Below are positions 45,664 to 53,367 of a DNA stretch of 64,000 nt, in pieces. Origin of the DNA: CAYLMM01 sp964384825. GTDB lineage: Bacteria > Krumholzibacteriota > Krumholzibacteriia > LZORAL124-64-63. The translations under genes and the position numbers were made by a program. Each line of letters begins with the position of its first letter. Positions within the stretch are counted from its first letter, which is position 1. The stretch spans positions 22,456-86,455 of the forward strand of contig CAYLMM010000005.1 of NCBI GenBank assembly GCA_964384825.1, written 5' to 3'. Under the pieces are notes generated by a model. It saw only the letters and a program-made list of their open reading frames with translations. It searched no databases and was not told where the DNA came from.

Positions 45664-46509
45664 GTGAGCGTGCTTTCCCAACCGTCGGTCGCCGCCGACG
45701 CGATGGTGCTGCGGACCTGGCCCACCGGCGAGACGAGCGTGGTCGCCTCGCTGCTGACCGCCGACCACGGCTACGTGCGGGTGATCGCCAAGGGCGCCCG
45801 CGGCGCTCGGTCCACGTTGCGGGCCCTGGTCCAGCCGGGGCGGCTGGCTGCCCTGGAGTTCAGCCTGAGCCCGGGCCGCGATCTGCAGTATCTGCGGGGC
45901 GGCCAGGTCCTGCTCGATCCCCTGGCCTCGGACAACACCCTCGAAAGGACGGCCTACCTGCTGGCCGCCGTCGAGATCGTGGACAGGTGCCGGCCCGGCG
46001 GATCGACCGATCGCCGGCTCTTTGAACTTTGCCGCCGGTTCCTCCAGGTGTTATCATGCGCAGCCCCGGGGGGCGGCGCCTCCCTTTTCTACGCTTTCGA
46101 GCTGGCCCTGCTGGATCTGCAGGGGCTGGCTCCGGCCCTGGACTCCTGCGCCACCTGCGCCGGCGGTCTGACCGATCGCGGCGCCGCGGGGCTGCGTTTC
46201 AGCCCCGAGGCGGGCGGGGTCGTCTGCCCGGTCTGCAGCGCCGCCGGGAGCGGGCGCGACGGACGGTGGCTCCAGGGGACGGTGCTGGCCGCCCTGCGGG
46301 ATCTCGCCGCGACCGGAGCGTGGGAGGATCCGCCGATCCTGCCGGGACGCAGGGTGGTCCGGGAGACCGGCGTCCTGCTGCATCTGTTCCTGACCTACCA
46401 TTTGCCGGAATACCGATTGCCTGCGGCGCTCGATCTGTTGCGGTCGGCGCGGGCGGCAGACGGCCCGCACCGGAACGGTCCGGAGGGCCCGGAGGACGAC
46501 ACGCCATGA
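45664..46509 (+). CDS. recO: DNA repair protein RecO
   Basis: RecO helps load RecA on gapped DNA together with RecF and RecR. The N-terminal OB-fold shows DAMVLRTWPTGETSVVASLL. The C-terminal part has a helical domain and a C-X2-C...C-X2-C zinc site (SCATCAGG and VVCPVCSAAG). The 281-residue length is slightly above average because of an acidic tail. The start is GTG at 45664, twelve bases after mgtE. The stop overlaps the glyQ ATG. Confidence 0.88.
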   Translation: MSVLSQPSVAADAMVLRTWPTGETSVVASLLTADHGYVRVIAKGARGARSTLRALVQPGRLAALEFSLSPGRDLQYLRGGQVLLDPLASDNTLERTAYLLAAVEIVDRCRPGGSTDRRLFELCRRFLQVLSCAAPGGGASLFYAFELALLDLQGLAPALDSCATCAGGLTDRGAAGLRFSPEAGGVVCPVCSAAGSGRDGRWLQGTVLAALRDLAATGAWEDPPILPGRRVVRETGVLLHLFLTYHLPEYRLPAALDLLRSARAADGPHRNGPEGPEDDTP

Positions 46510-47396
46510 TGGACTATCAAGACATGATCGCCAGGCTGCAGCGGTTCTGGAGCGACCAGGGCTGCGTCGTGGTCCAGCCCTACAACTCGGAAGTGGGCGC
46601 CGGCACCTTCAACCCGGCCACCTTCCTGCGCGTGCTCGGCCCGGAGCCCTGGAAGGTCGCCTACGTCGAGCCGAGCAAGCGCCCCAAGGACGGCCGCTAC
46701 GGCGAGAATCCGAATCGCGTCCACCAGTTCCTCCAGTTCCAGGTGATCATCAAGCCCAGCCCCGCCGATTCCCAGGGCCTGTACCTCGAATCCCTGCGCG
46801 CAATCGGCATCGAGCCGCGCGAGCACGACATCCGCTTCGTCGAGGACGACTGGGAATCGCCCACCCTCGGCGCGTCGGGCCTGGGCTGGGAGGTGTGGAT
46901 CGACGGGATGGAGATCTCGCAGTTCACCTACTTCCAGCAGGTCGGCGGCATCCGTCTGGAGCCCGTCTCGGTCGAGCTGACCTACGGCCTGCTGCGGCTG
47001 GCGATGTACCGCCAGGGCGTCGGCCACGTGAAGGATCTGCTCTGGGGCGGCGGCCTGACCTGGGGCGAGGTCCAGGGGCAGTTCGAGCGCGAGTATTCCG
47101 AATTCAACTTCGAGAAGGCCGACGTCGAGGTCTACCGCAGGCACTTCGAGGACAAGGAGAGCGAGGCCGCGTCCCTGCTCGCCGACGGGCTCGTCTTCCC
47201 GGGCTACGACGCGGTCATCAAGTGCAGCCATCTGTTCAACGTCCTGGAAGCGCGCGGCGCCATCTCGGTGAGCGAGCGGACCGGCTACATCGCCCGCATC
47301 CGGAATCTCGCCCGCCAGACCGCCCGGGCCTACGTGGCCAAGCGCGAGGAGTTGGGCTTCCCGCTCCTGAAGCGCGAGGAGGAGAATCATGACTAG
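46506..47396 (+). CDS. glyQ: glycyl-tRNA synthetase alpha chain
   Basis: The alpha chain of the bacterial alpha2-beta2 glycyl-tRNA synthetase carries the class II catalytic core. The hallmark N-terminus is YQDMIARLQRFWSDQGCVVV, and GAGTFNPATFLRVLGPEPW, RYGENPNRVHQFLQFQVI and FTYFQQVGG are all present. The 296-residue length is standard. The ATG at 46506 overlaps the recO stop; a second ATG follows directly. The last eight bases overlap glyS. Confidence 0.96.
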   Translation: MMDYQDMIARLQRFWSDQGCVVVQPYNSEVGAGTFNPATFLRVLGPEPWKVAYVEPSKRPKDGRYGENPNRVHQFLQFQVIIKPSPADSQGLYLESLRAIGIEPREHDIRFVEDDWESPTLGASGLGWEVWIDGMEISQFTYFQQVGGIRLEPVSVELTYGLLRLAMYRQGVGHVKDLLWGGGLTWGEVQGQFEREYSEFNFEKADVEVYRRHFEDKESEAASLLADGLVFPGYDAVIKCSHLFNVLEARGAISVSERTGYIARIRNLARQTARAYVAKREELGFPLLKREEENHD

Positions 47397-49584
47397 CGCC
47401 GCCGGCGACAACCGCACCGGGCATCTGCCCTTCCTCTTCGAGATCGGCACCGACGACCTGCCGGCCCGCTTCATCCCCGTGGCGATCGACCACCTGCGCG
47501 AGGCGTTTCCCGCCCTGATCGACGAGCTGGGGCTGGGGCGGACCGAGCCGCGCATCCTGGCCACTCCGCGGCGGACGGCCCTGCTGGTCGATTCGCTGGC
47601 CGTGCGGCAGGAGGACCGCGAGATCGAGGTCAAGGGGCCGCCCCTGTCGATCGCCTACGGCGACGACGGCGAGCCCACGCCCGCGGCTCTCGGCTTCGCC
47701 CGCAAGAACGGCGTCGATCTCGCCGATTGCGGGACGGTCGCCGACGCCAAGGGCGGCGAGTTCCTCTCGGCCCGGAAGATCGTCGTCGGTCGGGGCGCCG
47801 CGGAACTGCTGGCCGAGCGCCTGCCCGGTCTGCTCTCGGGCATCCCGTTCCCCAAGCGGATGCGGTGGGGGACCTGCGACGTGGAATACGCCCGTCCCGT
47901 GCAGTGGCTGGTCGCCCTGCTCGGCGAAGACGTGGTGCCGGTGGAATTCGCCGGCCGCACCGCCGGCCGCGAGACCAGGGGCCACCGGACCCTGGCCGAC
48001 GACGCCCGGTTCGACATCCCGCGTCCCGCGGACTACGTGGAGCTGCTGGCCGAGCACGGCGTCGTCGTGGATCGCGACCGGCGGCGGCGGCTGATCGAGG
48101 AGGGGGCCGCCGCGGCCCTGGCCGATCTCGACGGGGCCGAATGGCTGCGCGACGAGGAACTGCTGACCGAGGTCGTCGATCTCTGCGAACATCCGAGCCC
48201 GTTCGTCGGCGGCTACGACGAGGCTTTCTTCGCGCTGCCCGCCGAGGTGATCGTCACCGCCCTGAAGGCGCATCAGCGCTATTTCGCAGTCGGGCGGGAA
48301 GGCGCCGGCGACCTGCTGCCCCGGTTCCTGGCCGTCCGCGACGGCGACCTGGACCATCTGGACAACGTCCGGCTAGGCAACGAGAAGGTGCTGAGGGCCC
48401 GGTTGAGCGACGCCCTGTTCTACTGGGATTTCGATCAGCGACGGACCCCCGACGAGCACGTGGCCCGGCTGGACGACGTGACGTGGCTCGAGGGATACGG
48501 GTCGGTAGGCGGCAAGGTGCGGCGCATCGTCGAGCTGGCGGACTGGCTCTGGCGCAACGGCCGCGGCGAAGCCGGAGAGGTCCCGCCGGCCCTGGCGCGG
48601 GCGGCGTCGCTGTGCAAGTTCGATCTGGTGACCGAGATGATCCGCGACGGCAAGGAATTCACCAAGCTCGAGGGCGTGATCGGCGCCCGCTACGCGGCCG
48701 CCGCCGGCGAACCGGCCGATGTCTGCGCGGCAATCGAGGGCTACTACCGGCCGCGCTCGTCCGGAGACGACCTGCCCGACGGCCGGATCGCCTCGGTGCT
48801 GGCGTTGGCCGACCGCTACGACAACCTGGCCGGATGCTGGCTGGCCGGCTTCGCCCCGACCGGAGCCAAGGACCCCTATGCCCTGCGTCGTCAGGCTTTG
48901 GCGTTGCTGAGGATCGAGATGGAGCTCGGAGGCGGCGGGATTGGAGCGGCCCTTGATAGGGCGCTCTCGGGGTATTCCGGCTTCGTCGACGAATCCCGGG
49001 TCGAGGCTGCCGCCGGAGAGTTGCGCGACTTCGTCCAGAGGCGGCTGGCCGGCCATCTGGAAGCGCTGGACGCCGCGGGCGACGTCATCCGGGCGGTCCT
49101 GCCGGTGCACGGCGACGATCCCGCGGACGCCCTGGCCTGGGTGCGGGCCCTCGCCGAGTTCCGCGACCATCCCGATTTCCTGCTGCTGGCCACCGGTTTC
49201 AAGCGGTGCAAGAACATCCTGGAAGGCGCGCTGCTCGGCGACGACCAGAAGACCGCATGCCTGGACCGCTGGACCGCGGGCGGCGGAACCCCGGCGGGGG
49301 AATCGTTCGCCGATCTGCCCGAACCCGCAGAGTGCGCGCTGCGCGATGCGGTGGCCGCCGGGACGCCGGCTCTCGTCGCCGGGGAGGATTCCGGCGATTA
49401 CGCCGCCATCTTCCGGACGCTGTCGGGATTCGGCCCGGCCATCGACGCCTTCTTCGATGCGGTGCGGGTCAACGTGGCCGACGAGGATCTGCGCCGCCGC
49501 CGTCATGATTTCCTGCGGGAAATCCATGGATTGTTCGCGCGCTATGCCGAGCTCTCCGCCCTTGCTCCTGCGGAAAACGAATAA
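47389..49584 (+). CDS. glyS: glycyl-tRNA synthetase beta chain
   Basis: The beta chain binds tRNA-Gly and completes the alpha2-beta2 enzyme. Landmarks are FLFEIGTDDLPARFIPVA at the start, SGIPFPKRMRWG, KAHQRYFAV and, near the middle, LCKFDLVTEMIRDGKEF. The HD-like domain and anticodon domain follow (DRYDNLAGCWLAGF). The length of 731 residues is slightly above the usual 690. It is the last gene before the terminator at 49618-49646. Confidence 0.95.
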   Translation: MTSAAGDNRTGHLPFLFEIGTDDLPARFIPVAIDHLREAFPALIDELGLGRTEPRILATPRRTALLVDSLAVRQEDREIEVKGPPLSIAYGDDGEPTPAALGFARKNGVDLADCGTVADAKGGEFLSARKIVVGRGAAELLAERLPGLLSGIPFPKRMRWGTCDVEYARPVQWLVALLGEDVVPVEFAGRTAGRETRGHRTLADDARFDIPRPADYVELLAEHGVVVDRDRRRRLIEEGAAAALADLDGAEWLRDEELLTEVVDLCEHPSPFVGGYDEAFFALPAEVIVTALKAHQRYFAVGREGAGDLLPRFLAVRDGDLDHLDNVRLGNEKVLRARLSDALFYWDFDQRRTPDEHVARLDDVTWLEGYGSVGGKVRRIVELADWLWRNGRGEAGEVPPALARAASLCKFDLVTEMIRDGKEFTKLEGVIGARYAAAAGEPADVCAAIEGYYRPRSSGDDLPDGRIASVLALADRYDNLAGCWLAGFAPTGAKDPYALRRQALALLRIEMELGGGGIGAALDRALSGYSGFVDESRVEAAAGELRDFVQRRLAGHLEALDAAGDVIRAVLPVHGDDPADALAWVRALAEFRDHPDFLLLATGFKRCKNILEGALLGDDQKTACLDRWTAGGGTPAGESFADLPEPAECALRDAVAAGTPALVAGEDSGDYAAIFRTLSGFGPAIDAFFDAVRVNVADEDLRRRRHDFLREIHGLFARYAELSALAPAENE

Positions 49585-49617
49585 AATCTGATTTTTCGCC
49601 ATGTGTGATCGAACGAA

Positions 49618-49646
49618 AACAGGGCCTGCCAGGGCCCTGTTTTTTT
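49618..49646 (+). terminator. intrinsic terminator after glyS
   Basis: AACAGGGCC (49618-49626) and GGCCCTGTT (49633-49641) form a nine-base stem with a six-base loop; the T-tract runs to 49646. Confidence 0.85.
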
Positions 49647-49658
49647 GGACTTAAACTA

Positions 49659-49687
49659 TTGACTCGTATGAAAATTTTAGGTAAGCT
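49659..49687 (+). promoter_or_regulatory. candidate promoter for the large exported protein
   Basis: TTGACT (49659-49664), 17 bases, TAAGCT (49682-49687). Transcription from here would give a leader of about 275 bases. The -10 match is modest (three of six). Confidence 0.4.
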
Positions 49688-49971
49688 CCCATATGCGACT
49701 CATGGCAAAAGTTTTTTCCGCTGGGACGTTGTTCCCTATTCCACTCGCGTAAGTCCTTTAAAACTTGACACAATGACAGGGTTTGCGAGTCACCTTGTCG
49801 GACGGTTCGGAGCCCAAAGCCGGGTTTGGCAGACCGGAAAAGCTTCAGCCGTTTTTGGGGAATGAGCTTTTGCCCGCTCTGTAGGTGCCTGAGATTGTGG
49901 GTGACAGTCATATAGGCACATCATCTTTCACCTGCGCCATTAGTTGACTTGCTCAACGATGGGGGGAAAGT

Positions 49972-52900
49972 ATGAGGAAACTCACTCTTGTTTGCCTGTC
50001 TCTGGCTCTGGTTCTCATGGCCGGGGCTGTTTTCGCCGCTGATCAGACCAACCCGACGGATTATGAAGTCGTCGATGGTCGGTATCCCGGTTCCGCCTAT
50101 GGTACTCCTCTGACGAGCGCCAAGGCGGATACGGTCTACCTGATTGGTGGTCCCGATCGCAACGACGGAAAGTTCCAGGACGATCTGTCCGGATCTATTC
50201 CCGATCTCGAGGGATGGGAAGGCTTCGACCTGAACCACAAGGAAGATTCCCAGTGGCACGTCGACACTTTCCATGCCGAACTGCTGGACACCAACTTCAC
50301 GCCTAACCACGCCATGTGGTGCGGCGAGTACTTCGAGCCCTGCGTGCCTGGCGATGACGGTGCTGGTTACGGTAGCTCCTACCGTGAGCAGATCGACTTC
50401 GTCCAGACCGTCGCCAATCCTGCCGTTGCCACCGAGGTTCGCCTCCAGGGCATCATGAACTACGATGTTGAGTATGGATGGGACTTCCTGTACCTCCAGT
50501 ACAACACCGAGAACGGCATGGAGATCATCGACGCCTTCACGGACAGCAACACCGATACCTTGGGCAACTTCGTGCCTTACGTCATCGACTACACCTTCAC
50601 GGTGCAGCCGACCGACTATGCCGGCGCGTCGCATGACCAGGTTCTGATTCGCTGGCTCGTGATGTCGGACAGCGCGACCGACGATTCCGACTGCGGCCTG
50701 TACACCATGGGCGCCGCCCAGATCGATAATCTCGTGGTTTCCTTCGACGGCGTCGAAGTCAGCAACGAGAACTTCGAGGGTGCCGGCCCCTACGCTTGGG
50801 AACCCACCATCGCCGTCGATGTTGGTGACTTCGCCAAGGTGTGGCCGAAGCTGGACGATGTCGATCCCTGTAAGTTCAACAACAGCCCGCAGGTCGCCTT
50901 CATCGACGACGGCGTCGTCGTGCCCGGCACCGGCGGTACCCTGGGCACCACCTGGACCTACGGTCCGGGCGGCTACACCCACAACCTCCTCGGCGGTCTG
51001 GCTGGTCCTCTGAACCACCTGTCCAACGAGGTCCGTTCGCCGCTGCTCGAGTGGCCCGCGGGCGACTACATCGGCGCCACCATCGGCTTCGACGTCTTCC
51101 GTCACTGCCCTCTGTACAACGGCCTGTTCTACGTGTGGCACATCCGTTCGACCTCGGACGGCGGCACCACGTGGAGTCCTTGGGACGACGAGGGTTACGT
51201 GTACTACGGTGGCCCGGACTACCTGTCGAGCTCCTGGGACGTCACCGGTCTGATCGAATCCGACCGCACCCATGTGCAGATCGCGCTGGGCGTGGACGAG
51301 ATCGGCTGGGCCTGGGGCTTCACCGAGATCGACGGAACTCCGGCTCCGTACTTCGATAATGTTCGTCTGACCACCTACAGCTATGGTGGCCCGAGCATCT
51401 TCACGCGCGAGATCGATGTGGCCCAGGACGACTTCCCCGCCCGTGGCGGCGTGGACTATGTCAACCTCGGCAACAACTCGGTCCGTTTCGACATGGCGAA
51501 CACCATCGCTCCGCAGGCGGACCTCCGCAACGACCCCGGTGACTCCATCGTCGCCGAGATCAAGCTGGTCCGTGGCGGTTCCGAGCTGAACGCCCTGCCG
51601 CGCATGTACTACACCCTCAAGGCCAACCCCGTTTTCGACACCTACCGGACCTCCGGTCTGCCGAACAGCGGTTACGTCGAGGGCGATACCTGCCGCGACG
51701 ACAATGGTCTGATCCAGCCCGACCGCTGGTTCTTCGACCTTCCGGACACCGGCTTCTTCTTCCCCGGCGACATCATCCACTACTACCTGTGGGCCGAGGA
51801 TGTCCTTCCGACCAGTGAGACCGGTGTCTCCACCCTGCCTGGCAACCTCGTCGGTTACGGCGTCTTCCCGGGCGACGCGGGTTATGTGCCGCTGCTTTAC
51901 GACAGCTGGTTCATCGCGCGCGCGCTGCCTTCGGTGAAGAGCTCGACCGAGGGCGATCATCCGGCGATCCTCTTCTGGAACGACTTCGGTGATCGCGGCG
52001 GCCAGAACGAGTGGTACACGGCCCTGAATTCGCTGGGCAAGATCGCCGGCGAGGACTTCGACGTGTTCTACACGCACGGTCCTTCCTCCGGCGTCGGCAA
52101 CGGTCTTGGTGGCCGTGCCATCTACAGCGATATCAAGGACTACGAGACGATGATGTACACCTCCGGCGACCTGGAGAAGTACACCATCAGTGAAGTCGAC
52201 TACGAAAGCGATCCCGGCGATGACGTCGGCCTGCTGGACACCTGGCTGGCTGATGGCAAGAACATGCTGATCACCGGTGACGCCGTCGTGGACGACCTCT
52301 TCAGCTATGGTGAAGGCACCAACTTCGTGAACAACTGGATCCAGGTCACCCTGACCTCGTACGATCTGCGTCCGCTGATCGACGGTCAGACCGCTCCGTT
52401 GGTTCTCCCGATCGCTGGCAACACCGTCGGTCTGACGACCGAGTTCATCGCCTACGGTGGCTGCCCGATCCTGAACCAGTTCGACGCGGTCGAGGTGGCT
52501 GAGGGTGCCGAGCGGATCGCCGAGTTCGCCGATGCCTCTGGCGCCGGCAACGTGTACCCCTACGCCGCGGGCGTCTACAGCCCCGTCGGTGGGTCGCAGG
52601 TGGTCTACTTCCCGGTTGATCTGATGTACTGGTATACGCCGGAAAAGGTGAATGCTCCCTTCCAGGCCCGTACTACGGCCCTGCAGGAAATTCTCCTGTT
52701 CTTCGGCTATCTGCCTGAAACCCCGGTCGGCGTTGAAGTCCCGAACATCCCGTTCGTGGTCAACAACTACCCGAACCCGTTCAACCCGAGCACGAAGATC
52801 GAGTTCAACGTCCCGAAGGCGGGCAAGGTCTCGGTCAAGATCTACAACATCAAGGGTGAGCTGGTGAAGACCCTGGTCGACAAGAACTACGACAAGGGTA

Positions 52901-53028
52901 CCGCCTACACCGCCACGTGGAATGGCACGGACAACAACAACCGCGCCATGGCCTCGGGCGTGTACTTCGCCAAGACGAAGGTCGCCGGCGAGTACACCAC
53001 GATGAACAAGCTGACTCTCGTGAAGTAA
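49972..53028 (+). CDS. large exported protein with FlgD-like C-terminal module
   Basis: This 1018-residue protein has a classic signal peptide (LTLVCLSLALVLMAGAVFAA, cleavage after residue 22 or 23). I do not recognise the body as a named family. Residues of about 660-900 (AILFWNDFGDRGGQNEWYTA, LDTWLADGKNMLITGDAVVD) resemble the glutamine-amidotransferase-like fold seen in gingipain-type and ThuA-like surface proteins, without an obvious catalytic set. The last 95 residues are a FlgD-like Ig module beginning NNYPNPFNPSTKIEFNVPKA, a frequent C-terminal export or anchoring signal in FCB bacteria. It uses more GGT, CGT and GCT codons than its neighbours, suggesting high expression. The ATG at 49972 follows GGGGGGAAAG. 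A strong terminator follows. Confidence 0.78.
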   Translation: MRKLTLVCLSLALVLMAGAVFAADQTNPTDYEVVDGRYPGSAYGTPLTSAKADTVYLIGGPDRNDGKFQDDLSGSIPDLEGWEGFDLNHKEDSQWHVDTFHAELLDTNFTPNHAMWCGEYFEPCVPGDDGAGYGSSYREQIDFVQTVANPAVATEVRLQGIMNYDVEYGWDFLYLQYNTENGMEIIDAFTDSNTDTLGNFVPYVIDYTFTVQPTDYAGASHDQVLIRWLVMSDSATDDSDCGLYTMGAAQIDNLVVSFDGVEVSNENFEGAGPYAWEPTIAVDVGDFAKVWPKLDDVDPCKFNNSPQVAFIDDGVVVPGTGGTLGTTWTYGPGGYTHNLLGGLAGPLNHLSNEVRSPLLEWPAGDYIGATIGFDVFRHCPLYNGLFYVWHIRSTSDGGTTWSPWDDEGYVYYGGPDYLSSSWDVTGLIESDRTHVQIALGVDEIGWAWGFTEIDGTPAPYFDNVRLTTYSYGGPSIFTREIDVAQDDFPARGGVDYVNLGNNSVRFDMANTIAPQADLRNDPGDSIVAEIKLVRGGSELNALPRMYYTLKANPVFDTYRTSGLPNSGYVEGDTCRDDNGLIQPDRWFFDLPDTGFFFPGDIIHYYLWAEDVLPTSETGVSTLPGNLVGYGVFPGDAGYVPLLYDSWFIARALPSVKSSTEGDHPAILFWNDFGDRGGQNEWYTALNSLGKIAGEDFDVFYTHGPSSGVGNGLGGRAIYSDIKDYETMMYTSGDLEKYTISEVDYESDPGDDVGLLDTWLADGKNMLITGDAVVDDLFSYGEGTNFVNNWIQVTLTSYDLRPLIDGQTAPLVLPIAGNTVGLTTEFIAYGGCPILNQFDAVEVAEGAERIAEFADASGAGNVYPYAAGVYSPVGGSQVVYFPVDLMYWYTPEKVNAPFQARTTALQEILLFFGYLPETPVGVEVPNIPFVVNNYPNPFNPSTKIEFNVPKAGKVSVKIYNIKGELVKTLVDKNYDKGTAYTATWNGTDNNNRAMASGVYFAKTKVAGEYTTMNKLTLVK

Positions 53029-53051
53029 CCACTTCTGGGAAGAGTTCGCGG

Positions 53052-53081
53052 GGAGCGGCCCTTCGGGGCCGCTCCTTTTTT
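53052..53081 (+). terminator. UUCG-capped intrinsic terminator
   Basis: GGAGCGGCCC (53052-53061) and GGGCCGCTCC (53066-53075) form a perfect ten-base stem with a TTCG loop closed by C-G, followed by six T residues (53076-53081). It separates the large exported protein from the lipoprotein genes. Confidence 0.93.
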
Positions 53082-53197
53082 CATGCCTTTCTCGCATCCT
53101 GGCCGCGGCATGGCGGGGGGGGGAGGCCGGAGGAGGCCGAATTCAGGAAGTTGTTGGCATTGCAGGGGGATTCAGGGGGTTTGCGGGAAATCAGAAG

Positions 53198-53227
53198 TTG
53201 ACACTCCGGCAGGCCGCTCCATATATT
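53198..53227 (+). promoter_or_regulatory. sigma-70-type promoter for the lipoprotein cluster
   Basis: TTGACA (53198-53203), 18 bases, TATATT (53222-53227). The transcript would start near 53234 and carry a leader of about 134 bases. Confidence 0.65.
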
Positions 53228-53296
53228 TTGGAACGCAGCAACAGATGACCCCACAGCCAGGAGACCGCCTATCCTTTATCGATGCCACGGTTGGTA

Positions 53297-53325
53297 AGCC
53301 CCTGGTCTGTCTGGGCTGTTTTTTT
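53297..53325 (+). terminator. attenuator-like hairpin in the lipoprotein leader
   Basis: AGCCC (53297-53301) and GGGCT (53313-53317) form a five-base stem with an eleven-base loop, followed by G and seven T residues (53319-53325). It lies downstream of the promoter and 43 bases before the coding start, the layout of a transcription attenuator. The stem is short. Confidence 0.4.
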
Positions 53326-53367
53326 CAACGTGTGCGTAGTTGTTTGGACGAAAGGCTTGGGCCTCGT

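Larger units (their letters stand above)
49585..49971. other. 387-bp intergenic region: terminator, promoter and structured leader
   Basis: No convincing gene is present. The glyS terminator is first, then a promoter, then about 285 bases of AT-richer sequence with four successive inverted repeats: ACTCGC/GCGAGT (49743-49790), CCAAA/TTTGG (49814-49829), AAAAGCT/AGCTTTT (49838-49871) and GTGCCT/AGGCAC (49885-49919). An 86-codon frame exists on each strand but without ribosome sites. Confidence 0.6.
53029..53367. other. 339-bp intergenic region: terminator, promoter and attenuator-like leader
   Basis: No gene is seen. The region contains the terminator of the upstream gene, a G-rich stretch (53110-53185), a good promoter and a leader with an internal terminator-like hairpin 43 bases before the next start. 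Confidence 0.6.

Noticed and set aside
49799..49840. GGTTCG-containing segment considered as a tRNA T-arm
   Set aside because: No acceptor stem, D-arm or anticodon arm can be drawn around it.
49605..49911. 86-codon frames on both strands in the leader region before the large exported protein; the minus-strand one briefly resembles a transposase end
   Set aside because: The plus frame starts within the glyS terminator; neither has a ribosome site and no transposase motif can be confirmed.
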